Both the position numbers and the translations under genes were made by a program. Below, piece by piece: positions 15,272 to 23,104 of a stretch of 26,048 nt of DNA. The notes beneath the pieces are model-generated. The model saw only the letters and a program-made list of their open reading frames with translations. It was not told the DNA's origin and ran no database searches. Location of the stretch: assembly GCA_039933015.1 (NCBI GenBank), contig JBDTOX010000051.1, positions 1 through 26,048 on the forward strand, written 5' to 3'. How positions within the stretch are numbered: the stretch's first letter is position 1; each line of letters starts with the position of its first letter. The stretch comes from JBDTOX01 sp039933015. Lineage in GTDB: Bacteria > Pseudomonadota > Gammaproteobacteria > Burkholderiales > Methylophilaceae.

Positions 15272-16489
15272 ATGAACTTGCCTAAAATCTGGAATACGTT
15301 CTCATCTGCGCCACACCGTATGTTCTTCTTCGGCGGCGTGGTGCAGTCAATATTGATCATGACTTGGTGGCTGGCCGATCTGGGGGGGCGTTACGGTGGG
15401 TTTTATGCGCCTATTGCGTGGACTGTCTCACCCACGGACGCACACGCCTTTCTGATGATCTATAGTTTCTTCCCGTTCTTCATTTTTGGCTTTCTGATGA
15501 CTACCTACCCGCGCTGGATGAATGGCGAGGAAGTCGAGCGCCGCGAATACGTCTCTGCTTTTCTGTTGCTTGCAGCAGGGACGCTATTGTTTTATACGGG
15601 ACTGATAGTCAGTTTTGTCTTGTTGAAGATAGCGTTAGTGCTATTTCTGGTGGGTTGGGGCATGGGACTGTACGCCCTGCTGCGGGTCTATGTGCGGGCA
15701 AAGCACCCGGATAAGCGACACGCTGCAATTACATCTGTCGTGCTGTTGATAGGGTGGCTGCTGGTTGCCGGATTCGCCAGTGATGAAAAACATCTGGTAG
15801 CTATTGCCAAGGTAGGGGGTATCTGGCTGCTTCTGTTGCCGGTGTTCTTCTCAGTCAGCCACCGCATGATTCCTTTTTTCTCGGCCAATGCAATTCCTGA
15901 TTACAAGGTCGTACGACCGGGTTGGGTGCTTGCACTTATTCCTGGCTTCGCCCTGCTGCATGGGATACTTGAATTGACCGGGCAACAGCATTGGACGTGG
16001 CTTGTCGATTTACCCATGGCTGCAAGCGCACTTTATTTGACGTACGTCTGGCAACTGCGGAAAAGCCTTGCCGTACCGCTTCTGGGGATGGCGCACATCA
16101 GCTTCGCCTGGCTGGGCATAGCCTTGACGCTTTACACAGTGCAAAGCCTGACCTTGCTCATGACAGGCCAACACATTCTCGCCAAAGCCCCACTGCACGT
16201 GCTCGCAATCGGCTATTTCACCTCCATGCTGCTGTCCATGGTGACGCGCGTTACGCTTGGCCATTCTGGCAGGGCGCTGGTGGTCGACCGTCTAACCTGG
16301 GGCATTTTCCTCGCCTTTCAGTCCATTGTTGTGCTGCGCATTATTTCGGAACTTCCGGGAGTCGGATTCACATTGCGTGGCCACCTTTATATGTGCGCAG
16401 GGGTGGTTTGGCTGGCATGTTTTGGCCTCTGGACCTATAAATTTGCCCCAATATATTTGAAACCCCGGCCAGATGGAGGTCGGGGCTGA
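15272..16489 (+). CDS. nnrS: NnrS family protein
   Basis: The 405-residue, about 12-TM protein matches NnrS. It has the N-terminal SAPHRMFFFGGVVQSI, PTDAHAFLMIYSFFPFFIFGFLMTTYPRW, SHRMIPFFSAN and the family hallmark ITS-like block APLHVLAIGYFTSMLLSMVTRVTLGHSGR. NnrS is a haem- and copper-containing membrane protein that protects cells from NO, in part by limiting iron-NO complexes. NsrR or NnrR control it in other species. It closes the probable NsrR-controlled forward unit. The ribosome site is weak; the gap to the previous gene is 35 bases. A CCCCGGCC/GGTCGGGG hairpin spans the last codons (16463-16485) but has no following T-run. Confidence 0.93.
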   Translation: MNLPKIWNTFSSAPHRMFFFGGVVQSILIMTWWLADLGGRYGGFYAPIAWTVSPTDAHAFLMIYSFFPFFIFGFLMTTYPRWMNGEEVERREYVSAFLLLAAGTLLFYTGLIVSFVLLKIALVLFLVGWGMGLYALLRVYVRAKHPDKRHAAITSVVLLIGWLLVAGFASDEKHLVAIAKVGGIWLLLLPVFFSVSHRMIPFFSANAIPDYKVVRPGWVLALIPGFALLHGILELTGQQHWTWLVDLPMAASALYLTYVWQLRKSLAVPLLGMAHISFAWLGIALTLYTVQSLTLLMTGQHILAKAPLHVLAIGYFTSMLLSMVTRVTLGHSGRALVVDRLTWGIFLAFQSIVVLRIISELPGVGFTLRGHLYMCAGVVWLACFGLWTYKFAPIYLKPRPDGGRG

Positions 16490-16533
16490 TGGGCCAGGAG
16501 CTAACACCAACGACTCAGGAAATTTAGGATTAT

Positions 16534-17271
16534 ATGAAACGCAACCGATTGCTTAGCTATGAGTGGGATGCCATCGCTGGGATCCTGGCCGCCGTGGTGG
16601 CTATTGTCCTGCATTTTCTGCATATCATAGACGAACATATCATTTTGCCTGTCGTGCTCACCCTTATGGCACTCTTGTTTATCAATTTTATGCGCCACAC
16701 GCAACACAATGAGCATACTGCGGAGCAGGTGGAACATGTCCATAAAATGGTGACAAAGATCAATTCTGCATTGGCAGTCCCGGATGTTGTGCTCATCGGC
16801 CCACGTCAGCTTCGCACATCAAACGAACATTTCGCACGTAACATGCAAGGGGAGGTAATTCTATTTAACGTTTGCTTGTCGATGTATCGAACTCAGCCAC
16901 TTTTCGAAGCGCTATTACGACCTGTGATCGAGAACCCCCTGGTTACCAGCGTTCAATTCATTCTTGACATCAGCCAACAAGGAACGTGGCAGACAGAGAT
17001 CCTGCCAAAAATAGCCAACAGCAATGGTGCAAACAAGGTGAAGGAGCCGCGTTGGTGCGCTCTGCAAAAGAATTTATCTTTTATATTGGCCGACACTCAG
17101 CCGCATGGGGCTACAGAAGCTCTCTTGAGCTTTTGGGGTGAACCGTTCATGTCACAATCGACTGATCGTAATGTGCCGCGCTATATTTTTCACGTACAAG
17201 CACATTCCGAATTACTGACGCAACTGGTCGAACTGGATCGTAATTGCCATATCCACAATTCTGACGCATGA
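16534..17271 (+). CDS. Unrecognised protein with two N-terminal TM helices
   Basis: The 245-residue protein starts with a short cytoplasmic segment, then two TM helices (about 13-33 and 36-53) forming a hairpin, then a helical, probably coiled-coil stretch (HNEHTAEQVEHVHKMVTKIN) and a soluble C-terminal domain of about 170 residues facing the cytoplasm. The C-terminal part alternates strands and helices (DVVLIGPRQL, GEVILFNVCLSMYRT, TSVQFILDIS), which recalls phospholipase D-like folds that lack the HKD motif, but I cannot confirm this. AGGA lies 5 bases before the ATG. It sits 44 bases after nnrS and may belong to the same unit. The function is unknown. Confidence 0.7.
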   Translation: MKRNRLLSYEWDAIAGILAAVVAIVLHFLHIIDEHIILPVVLTLMALLFINFMRHTQHNEHTAEQVEHVHKMVTKINSALAVPDVVLIGPRQLRTSNEHFARNMQGEVILFNVCLSMYRTQPLFEALLRPVIENPLVTSVQFILDISQQGTWQTEILPKIANSNGANKVKEPRWCALQKNLSFILADTQPHGATEALLSFWGEPFMSQSTDRNVPRYIFHVQAHSELLTQLVELDRNCHIHNSDA

Positions 17272-17284
17272 TGTCTATATACAT
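17271..17284. promoter_or_regulatory. Short palindrome ATGT-N6-ACAT before the molybdoenzyme gene
   Basis: The 14-base near-perfect palindrome ATGTCTATATACAT lies at the stop of the preceding gene and about 90 bases before the molybdopterin oxidoreductase. Its ATGTATAT arm, read on the minus strand, resembles the NsrR-like sites at 11829 and 11106, but the centre is even rather than odd. Weak support. Confidence 0.2.
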
Positions 17285-17370
17285 AAGCAGCAAGCTAGCA
17301 TTACGTAAATCAATGTGTTAGGTGTGAGCTATATACTATTGGGTCGCAACTGGCCCCCCTGGGTGATTCC

Positions 17371-19641
17371 GTGAAATCCATCCCCTCCTACTGCCCTTTA
17401 TGCATCTCCCTGTGCGGCTGTTTCTACCAGGTCGAGGGCGGGACACTCACCAATGTTGTAGCTAATCCAAGCCACCCCACCGGCAAACATTTATGCGCCA
17501 AGGGCTTAGCAGCGCCAGCGTTGTTGCAGCACCCCGACCGGCTTTTATATCCGTTGCGCCGCACCAACCCTAAAGGCAGTACCGATCCCGGCTGGCAAAG
17601 GATTTCCTGGGATGAAGCACTGGAAATTACCGCGTCCAAGCTGAGGCATATTGCTGAAGAAAGCGGGCCAGAGGCGGTGAGTTTTTGCGTGACCACTCCC
17701 AGCGGTACGGCAATTGCAGATGGCATGCCATGGATTTCCCGCTTGGCGAATGCTTTCGGCAGCCCCAACATGGTGTGGACTACTCACGTATGTAACTGGC
17801 ACCGGGATTTTGCGCCGATAACCACTTGGGGCTCGGGTATCGGCATGCCCGATTTTGCCCGCACCGGTTGCCTGCTGTTATGGGGCATGAACCCACCCGC
17901 CACATGGCTGTCGATGGCGGAGGAAATCAAGACCGCGCTGCAGCGGGGAATGAAGCTGATAGCCATCGACCCGCGTGACACCGGTTTCGCCAAGCATGCC
18001 GACGTATGGTTGCGGGTACGGCCGGGAACAGACGGGGTATTGGCGTTGGCGCTGGCAAACCTGTTGGTGCAACGCGGTCATTATGATCGCGACTTTCTCT
18101 TGCGCCATACCACTGCGCCATTTCTGGTGCGGATAGACAGCGGGGAATTCCTGGTCTCCGCCGAGGGGCAGAACATGGTGTGGGACGAAGCGCACGGTCG
18201 TGCCATGGCAGCTCCCCCGCCCAGAAGTGCTCTGCCCCTGGCGCTCACCGGACAGTTCGAGGTGCCCACGTCCGACGGCTTAATATCCTGCCGGCCCGCC
18301 TTCGATCTTTTTGCACAGCGCTGCACGGAATATCCGCTGACGCGAGCGTCGGAAATCACTGGCATTCCCGGGGCCGCCATTGCCCAGGCGGCAGATTTGA
18401 TGGCAAGTCACGGCCCGCTGGCGTTTTACGGCTGGGCGGGGCTGAACCAGCATCACGAAGCGACACAGACCGGCCGGGCGCTGCATCTGTTGTACACGCT
18501 TACTGGGTGTTATGACGCTCCCGGTGGCAACGTGTTTTTCACCAAACCGCCGATGCGTAACGCGATGGGCAGCGAGTTGCTGCCGCCAGGTCAGGCATCC
18601 AAGACGCTGGGGTTGGGCAAGCGACCTCTCGGCCCCGCGGGGAAAGGATGGATTTCAGAAGCTGATTTGTACCGCGCCATCGTCGACGGAAAGCCATACC
18701 CGGTGCGCGGGCTGCTGTCCTTCGGTTCCAATCTGCTGGCTACCCGGGCCGAACCGAAACGGGGGCAGGAGGCATTACGTAGGCTGGAATTTTACGCGCA
18801 TGCAGATTTCTTTCCTTCCGCCATGAGCCACGATGCGGATATCCTGTTGCCCGTCGCCATGCCATGGGAGCGCCAGGGGTTGCAGGCAGGGTTCCTCATT
18901 AACCAGACGGCGGAATCCCTGGTTCAGATGCGCACCCCGGTGGTGGCGCCACAGGGCGAGGCTCGATCCGATGCTGCAATTGCCTTTGATCTGGCGGCTC
19001 GTCTGGGTCTGAATAGTCATTTTTTTGACGGCGACCCTGAAGCGGCATTACGCTATGTGCTGGAGCCCACCGGCCTGACTCCAGAAGCTTTGCGCGATGC
19101 ACCTGAAGGCGTGAAGCTGCCGCTTGATACGCACTATTTCAAATATCGAGAGCAGGGTTTTGCCACACCCAGCGGACGCATTGAATTCTATTCTGAGGCA
19201 TTGCAGCGAATCGGCCAGCCGCCGTTGCCGGAATTCGGCCAGCCGCAGCTTAATGCACAATTCCCACTGCTGATTACTTGCGCAAAAATTCCCGATCGTT
19301 GTCACAGTCAACACCAGCAAGCGGAGCGTCCTGGACGCAAGCTGCGGCTGCCTGCGGTATATCTTCACCCCGCAACGGCAGCACAACAGGGCATAGCAGC
19401 AGGAGATGTGGTTACCGTGCGCTCGCCCTACGGTGATATGCGGGGTCGTGCCAAACTGGACGCCACACTCGACCCGCAGACGTTGTGGGCGCATTACGGC
19501 TGGTGGCAAGCAGTTCCCGGCGAGGCGCTGGAAATGACCGCCAACTATGCCGCCCTGGCTGGAGCAGAATGTGACCCGGTGAGCAGTTCGGAGCTGCTGC
19601 GGGGGATTTGTTGCCGGGTGGAGAAAACCTTGTTGGCTTGA
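17371..19641 (+). CDS. Molybdopterin oxidoreductase with N-terminal [4Fe-4S] site, substrate unknown
   Basis: The 756-residue protein is a DMSO reductase-family molybdenum or tungsten enzyme. The N terminus carries Cys8, Cys11, Cys15 and Cys42 (YCPLCISLC...LCAKG) for a [4Fe-4S] cluster; pterin-binding stretches include LLLWGMNPPATW, IAIDPRD and LLSFGSNLLATR, and the C-terminal beta-barrel domain is present (PLLITCAKIPDRCHSQH). Cys141 in THVCNWHRD is the likely metal ligand, a context unlike the usual NapA or NasA one. There is no twin-arginine signal, so it is cytoplasmic. The start is a GTG with only a weak GGGTG before it. No iron-sulphur or membrane-anchor subunit gene is next to it. Assimilatory nitrate reductase-like, thiosulfate/polysulfide reductase-like or another activity cannot be distinguished here. 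Confidence 0.9.
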   Translation: MKSIPSYCPLCISLCGCFYQVEGGTLTNVVANPSHPTGKHLCAKGLAAPALLQHPDRLLYPLRRTNPKGSTDPGWQRISWDEALEITASKLRHIAEESGPEAVSFCVTTPSGTAIADGMPWISRLANAFGSPNMVWTTHVCNWHRDFAPITTWGSGIGMPDFARTGCLLLWGMNPPATWLSMAEEIKTALQRGMKLIAIDPRDTGFAKHADVWLRVRPGTDGVLALALANLLVQRGHYDRDFLLRHTTAPFLVRIDSGEFLVSAEGQNMVWDEAHGRAMAAPPPRSALPLALTGQFEVPTSDGLISCRPAFDLFAQRCTEYPLTRASEITGIPGAAIAQAADLMASHGPLAFYGWAGLNQHHEATQTGRALHLLYTLTGCYDAPGGNVFFTKPPMRNAMGSELLPPGQASKTLGLGKRPLGPAGKGWISEADLYRAIVDGKPYPVRGLLSFGSNLLATRAEPKRGQEALRRLEFYAHADFFPSAMSHDADILLPVAMPWERQGLQAGFLINQTAESLVQMRTPVVAPQGEARSDAAIAFDLAARLGLNSHFFDGDPEAALRYVLEPTGLTPEALRDAPEGVKLPLDTHYFKYREQGFATPSGRIEFYSEALQRIGQPPLPEFGQPQLNAQFPLLITCAKIPDRCHSQHQQAERPGRKLRLPAVYLHPATAAQQGIAAGDVVTVRSPYGDMRGRAKLDATLDPQTLWAHYGWWQAVPGEALEMTANYAALAGAECDPVSSSELLRGICCRVEKTLLA

Positions 19642-19899
19642 GCACATTTGCCGGGTATTGGGCCCAAAAGCAAGTGCCAATTGCACTGAACTTCAGACCG
19701 GACACATGCCCCAACTAATACCGCCAGCAGCAAGCTGTCCTGCGCACTGCCAAGATCTCGCAAACGCAACTGATCCAGCTTCAGGATGCGCTTCATGTGC
19801 GCGAACAGCATCATCAGGAACCGACGCAGAATATCGTCTTAATATCGCCGGAAGGCGGCAGGGGCCAGTCTATTCGCCCCATGTGAAAATCGGAGTAGT

Positions 19900-21858
19900 A
19901 TGTTGGCTGATGGTCGTGAGAGAATCGCCTGTATGGTCAAATTGAATATCAGTCAGAAAATTTCCGGCTTGTTGGCGTTCTACTTTCTGGTGGCACTGGT
20001 GGCCATCGGTTCCACGCAGTTTGTCTCTTGGCGCCTGGAAGGCAGCGCCGCGGCAATCAACGAGGCCGGGCGGGAGCGTATGCGTGCCTACCGCATCGCA
20101 TTCTTGCTGGCCGAGCAGGTACAGCAGCCTACGCGCAATCTGCAGCAAGACATTGAGCGGGAAATCAATTCTTTTGAATTAACGTTGATGGAATTGAAAA
20201 ACGGCAATCCGCAGAGGCCGCTGCTTTTGCCCAAGGATCCTGAAATGCTGGAGCAGTTGGCGCGTCTGCGCACCGACTGGCATGCCGGAATTAAACCGCG
20301 TATCCAGGATATTCTTAACGCATCTCCACAGGCGGCGCAGCAACGCTTGCTGGCAGAGTACCAACCGGCCGTCGAAGATTTTGTTGACAACATCGACGGG
20401 CTGGTCGTTATGGTAGAGCAAAGCAATGCCCGCGCAACCTCAATGTTGCGGTCATTCCAAATTGGATTGGCGGTTTTCGCGCTATTGGGCACCATACTGC
20501 TCGATTATCTTTTCTCGTTACTCTTGGTGCGCCCTGTGAAGCGGCTCAATGAAGGGCTGCAGAGCATGGGGCAAGCAGATTTCAGCGTCAGACTGCCGAT
20601 TACCAGTAATGACGAGTTTAGTAAACTGGCGCAAGGATTCAACCAGATGGCCGAAAAATTGCAGGACATCTACGCTACGCTTGAACAGCGAATAGCGGAA
20701 AAGACGGACCGGGTCAAAATCAAGAACCGCGAACTGGGCACGCTGTATGAGATCGCCGCATTCCTCAACGCCTCTACATCGGCGGAGCCCGTGTGCGATG
20801 ACGTGCTGGAACGGATGATCTCCCTGTTCGGCGCCAACGGTGGCGTTATCCGCCTGACCGACGCCAAGGGTGAACAATTGAAGGTGGTTGCAGCACGCGG
20901 CGTGTCTGAATCCTTTCTGGCAGAAGAAACCTATCTTGCAGTCGGTTCCTGCGTCTGTGGCGAAGTGGCGCGCGATGGGATCGCCGTCAGTTCCGACGTT
21001 ATCATTCCATCGCCGCGGACGCTGCTGCATGCCTGCAGCAAGGATAACTTCCGTGCGATTGCCGCGATACCGATCCGCTCCAAGCAGAATATCCTTGGCC
21101 TGCTCAACCTGTTTTTCGACACGACACGCATCCTGCCGCCTGGCGAAGTACGGTTGCTGGAATCGGTCGGCCTGCACCTCGGTACGGCGATCGAGAACCA
21201 GCGCTTGATTGCGCGCGAGAAGGAAATGGCTATATCCGAAGAGCGCAACCTGCTGGCGCAGGAATTGCACGACAGCATCGCGCAATCACTGGCCTTTCTT
21301 AATATACAGGTGCAACTGTTACATGAAGACCTGACCAGCCAAAAGGTTGCCAATGCTATTGAAGTCGTAGAGCAAATCCGCGAAGGAGTGCAGGAAAGCT
21401 ACGACGATGTGCGTGAACTTCTGGTGCATTTCCGTACCCGGTTGAATCATGCTGGTCTGGATGAAGCAATCGGCAGCGCACTGGAAAAATTCGAAGGACA
21501 GGTCGGCATCCACGCGCACTATGTGCATATCGGACCAAACCTGGATCTGCCGCCGGAATACGTGTTGCAGGTACTGCATATCTTGCAGGAATCCCTTTCC
21601 AATATCCGTAAGCATGCTGGGGCCACCCAAGTAGAAGTCGAACTGGTGTCCGAAGGTGAGTGCCGGCTAACGGTGCAGGACAATGGCTGCGGCTTTGATC
21701 CCGCGCATGATGCCGGCGACACACACGTCGGCATAGGCATCATGCGCGAACGCGCGCATCGCATGGGTGGCAAACTGACGCTCGAATCCACGCCTGGCCG
21801 CGGTACGCGGGTCAGCCTTTCCTGGGCCGCCACGCCCGTGATCACGAGTGCCGCATGA
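19900..21858 (+). CDS. narX: NarX-type nitrate/nitrite sensor histidine kinase
   Basis: The 652-residue protein has TM1 (about 20-40), a periplasmic four-helix sensor with the nitrate-binding P-box NEAGRERMRAYRIAFLL near 54-70, TM2 (about 187-210), HAMP (about 211-262), a GAF-like central module, and a HisKA_3/HATPase kinase end. The phospho-acceptor is His457 in LAQELHDSIAQSLAF. The central module has Cys351, Cys353 and Cys379, which may sense redox state. It should phosphorylate NarL, encoded next with a 4-base overlap. The ATG at 19900 has GGAG only 4 bases before it; ATG 19933, giving MVKLNISQK, is a reasonable alternative start. The 258 bases upstream hold no gene that I can support. Confidence 0.94.
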   Translation: MLADGRERIACMVKLNISQKISGLLAFYFLVALVAIGSTQFVSWRLEGSAAAINEAGRERMRAYRIAFLLAEQVQQPTRNLQQDIEREINSFELTLMELKNGNPQRPLLLPKDPEMLEQLARLRTDWHAGIKPRIQDILNASPQAAQQRLLAEYQPAVEDFVDNIDGLVVMVEQSNARATSMLRSFQIGLAVFALLGTILLDYLFSLLLVRPVKRLNEGLQSMGQADFSVRLPITSNDEFSKLAQGFNQMAEKLQDIYATLEQRIAEKTDRVKIKNRELGTLYEIAAFLNASTSAEPVCDDVLERMISLFGANGGVIRLTDAKGEQLKVVAARGVSESFLAEETYLAVGSCVCGEVARDGIAVSSDVIIPSPRTLLHACSKDNFRAIAAIPIRSKQNILGLLNLFFDTTRILPPGEVRLLESVGLHLGTAIENQRLIAREKEMAISEERNLLAQELHDSIAQSLAFLNIQVQLLHEDLTSQKVANAIEVVEQIREGVQESYDDVRELLVHFRTRLNHAGLDEAIGSALEKFEGQVGIHAHYVHIGPNLDLPPEYVLQVLHILQESLSNIRKHAGATQVEVELVSEGECRLTVQDNGCGFDPAHDAGDTHVGIGIMRERAHRMGGKLTLESTPGRGTRVSLSWAATPVITSAA

Positions 21859-22511
21859 ACCCTATCCGCGTTTTGATTATTGATGATCACACCCTGTTTC
21901 GCAGCGGGATCAGGCTATTGCTGCAGCGACAGACCGGCTTCGAGGTGGTGGGGGAGGCCGGCAACGGGCTACAAGGTGTCAAGGACGCCAAACGGCTGCA
22001 TCCGGACGTGGTGCTGCTCGACCTGCACATGCCCGACATCAGCGGCCTCGCAACCATTCCTTTGCTGAAGGATGAAGCGCCTCAGGCGCAGATCATCATG
22101 CTCACCGTGTCCGAAGACGGGGAAGATCTGCTGGAAGCGCTACGCATAGGCGCCCGCGGCTACCTGCTGAAAAACATCGATACTGATTTCCTGCTGGAAT
22201 CGATCCGCCGTGCCGCCGCCGGCGAATCGGTGATGTCGCCGCAAATGGCGGGCAAGCTAGTCGATGCAATGCGTACACCGGCCAAGAGCAATAGCGTCAA
22301 TGCTGACAAGCTCTCCCCGCGTGAACGTCAAATCATCATAAAGCTCGCACGCGGTGACAGCAACAAGGAAATCGCGCGTGAGCTCGACCTCTCGGAATCC
22401 ACTGTCAAGATCCATGTGCAGGGCATCCTGCGCAAGCTTAACCTCGCCAGTCGGGTACAGGCCGCAGTTTATGCGGTGGAACATGGGCTGATGGCTGAAA
22501 AATCCACATAA
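21855..22511 (+). CDS. narL: NarL-type nitrate/nitrite response regulator
   Basis: The 218-residue protein has a receiver domain with Asp10 and Asp11, phospho-acceptor Asp56 (VVLLDLHMPDISG), the conserved Thr84 and Lys106, and a C-terminal LuxR-type helix-turn-helix at about 150-212 (LSPRERQIIIKLARG...NKEIARELDLSESTVKIHV). The start codon overlaps the narX stop (ATGA), so the two are translationally coupled. NarL-P normally activates nitrate respiration genes such as narK and narGHJI; the narK gene at 24874 is the nearest candidate target. No intrinsic terminator is visible after the stop. Confidence 0.95.
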   Translation: MNPIRVLIIDDHTLFRSGIRLLLQRQTGFEVVGEAGNGLQGVKDAKRLHPDVVLLDLHMPDISGLATIPLLKDEAPQAQIIMLTVSEDGEDLLEALRIGARGYLLKNIDTDFLLESIRRAAAGESVMSPQMAGKLVDAMRTPAKSNSVNADKLSPRERQIIIKLARGDSNKEIARELDLSESTVKIHVQGILRKLNLASRVQAAVYAVEHGLMAEKST

Positions 22512-22548
22512 TAGATATTGGATGTAGCCTGCCTGCATTACAACACCC

Positions 22549-22603
22549 CTAGCCAAAAGAACTAGTTCTTTTGCCTTGCTGCCCCCCTACTTTAGAAGAA
22601 TAG
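22549..22603. repeat. 55-bp bipartite element, copy 1
   Basis: This stretch aligns without gaps to 24763-24817 at 44 of 55 positions. The first 20 bases are identical (CTAGCCAAAAGAACTAGTTC), as is the end block TACTT-N2-GAAGAATAG; the spacer between them has diverged in sequence but not in length. That pattern suggests a protein-binding site plus a core promoter. This copy begins 37 bases after the narL stop. No long gene starts in the expected place downstream. Confidence 0.75.
22554..22573. promoter_or_regulatory. Perfect 20-bp palindrome CAAAAGAACTAGTTCTTTTG
   Basis: The palindrome is perfect and has no loop. It lies in the conserved left block of the 55-bp element; in copy 2 the core GAACTAGTTC is kept but the right arm is shifted by one base. 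Its centre is about 35 bases before the conserved GAAGAATAG block, a distance that suits an activator bound near -41 to -45. It is not an FNR/DNR box. The ligand is unknown. Low GC content and the lack of a following T-run speak against a terminator. Confidence 0.5.
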
Positions 22604-23104
22604 GCACAAACAATACCTGTGCTAATCTGCCATGCGTATCAATGCCGTGAAAAGAATTACTTGGAGCATTTTGCCATGCCATCTTCTCACCATACATCCA
22701 GCTTGCCTCTGGTTTAATCCTGTTCCGGTTGCTCCAGCGCAGCCCAAAAACGAATTATCTGGTGTTGAGCCTGGATTGCAAGGACATGGCTGAGAGGTCG
22801 TGTGCCGCTAGTGTTGATGGTGGTATCGAGCCGTTAGTACGTCTCGTTCGATCTGCGCGGCCGCTTTTGACTTAACCGAAGCCAATCACCTGTTGCGGGT
22901 TGCTATTCTGCACACAGGCAATCGCATTGTGCCGTTCAAACGGGCAGTGGCTAACTTGCTGACTGAGCTAAATTAGCCTGAAGGAACCAGGTTTCTTGGA
23001 GGGCAGGGTTTGCCAGCCCATGAAACCGGACATCACTCAAGCTTGCTGCGTTTTGAAAATAATTCTATCCCGATACTTTTGGATTCCATAAAGAGGAGTT
23101 GTAG
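22604..23104. other. Long non-coding stretch between narL and pdxS
   Basis: Together with the 55-bp element this makes a 593-base gap. An ATG at 22676 with GGAG upstream gives only 13 codons before a stop (MPSSHHTSSLPLV). A 52-codon open frame without a start ends at 22976 (see 22818-22976). The last 130 bases before pdxS should hold its promoter; a GAGGAG ribosome site is seen at 23092-23097. The position of the 13-codon ORF about 70 bases after the element looks like the front of a lost gene. Confidence 0.5.
22818..22976 (+). pseudogene. Possible C-terminal gene remnant
   Basis: An open frame of 52 codons without a usable start ends in TAG at 22974-22976. Its last part reads EANHLLRVAILHTGNRIVPF, then KRAVANLLTELN, which has a protein-like composition. 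A neighbouring frame upstream reads VSFDLRGRF and would join it after a one-base shift. This may be the tail of a decayed gene. I recognise no family, and chance cannot be excluded. Confidence 0.25.

Noticed and set aside
16463..16485. GC-rich hairpin at the end of nnrS as a terminator
   Set aside because: It lies inside the last codons and no T-run follows; the next gene starts 44 bases after the stop, so termination here is not supported.
19719..19885. Protein-like open frame of about 50 codons upstream of narX (AVLRTAKISQTQLIQLQDAL...)
   Set aside because: It has no start codon or ribosome site after the preceding TAA and no recognisable family. It could be a gene remnant, but the evidence is too thin to annotate.
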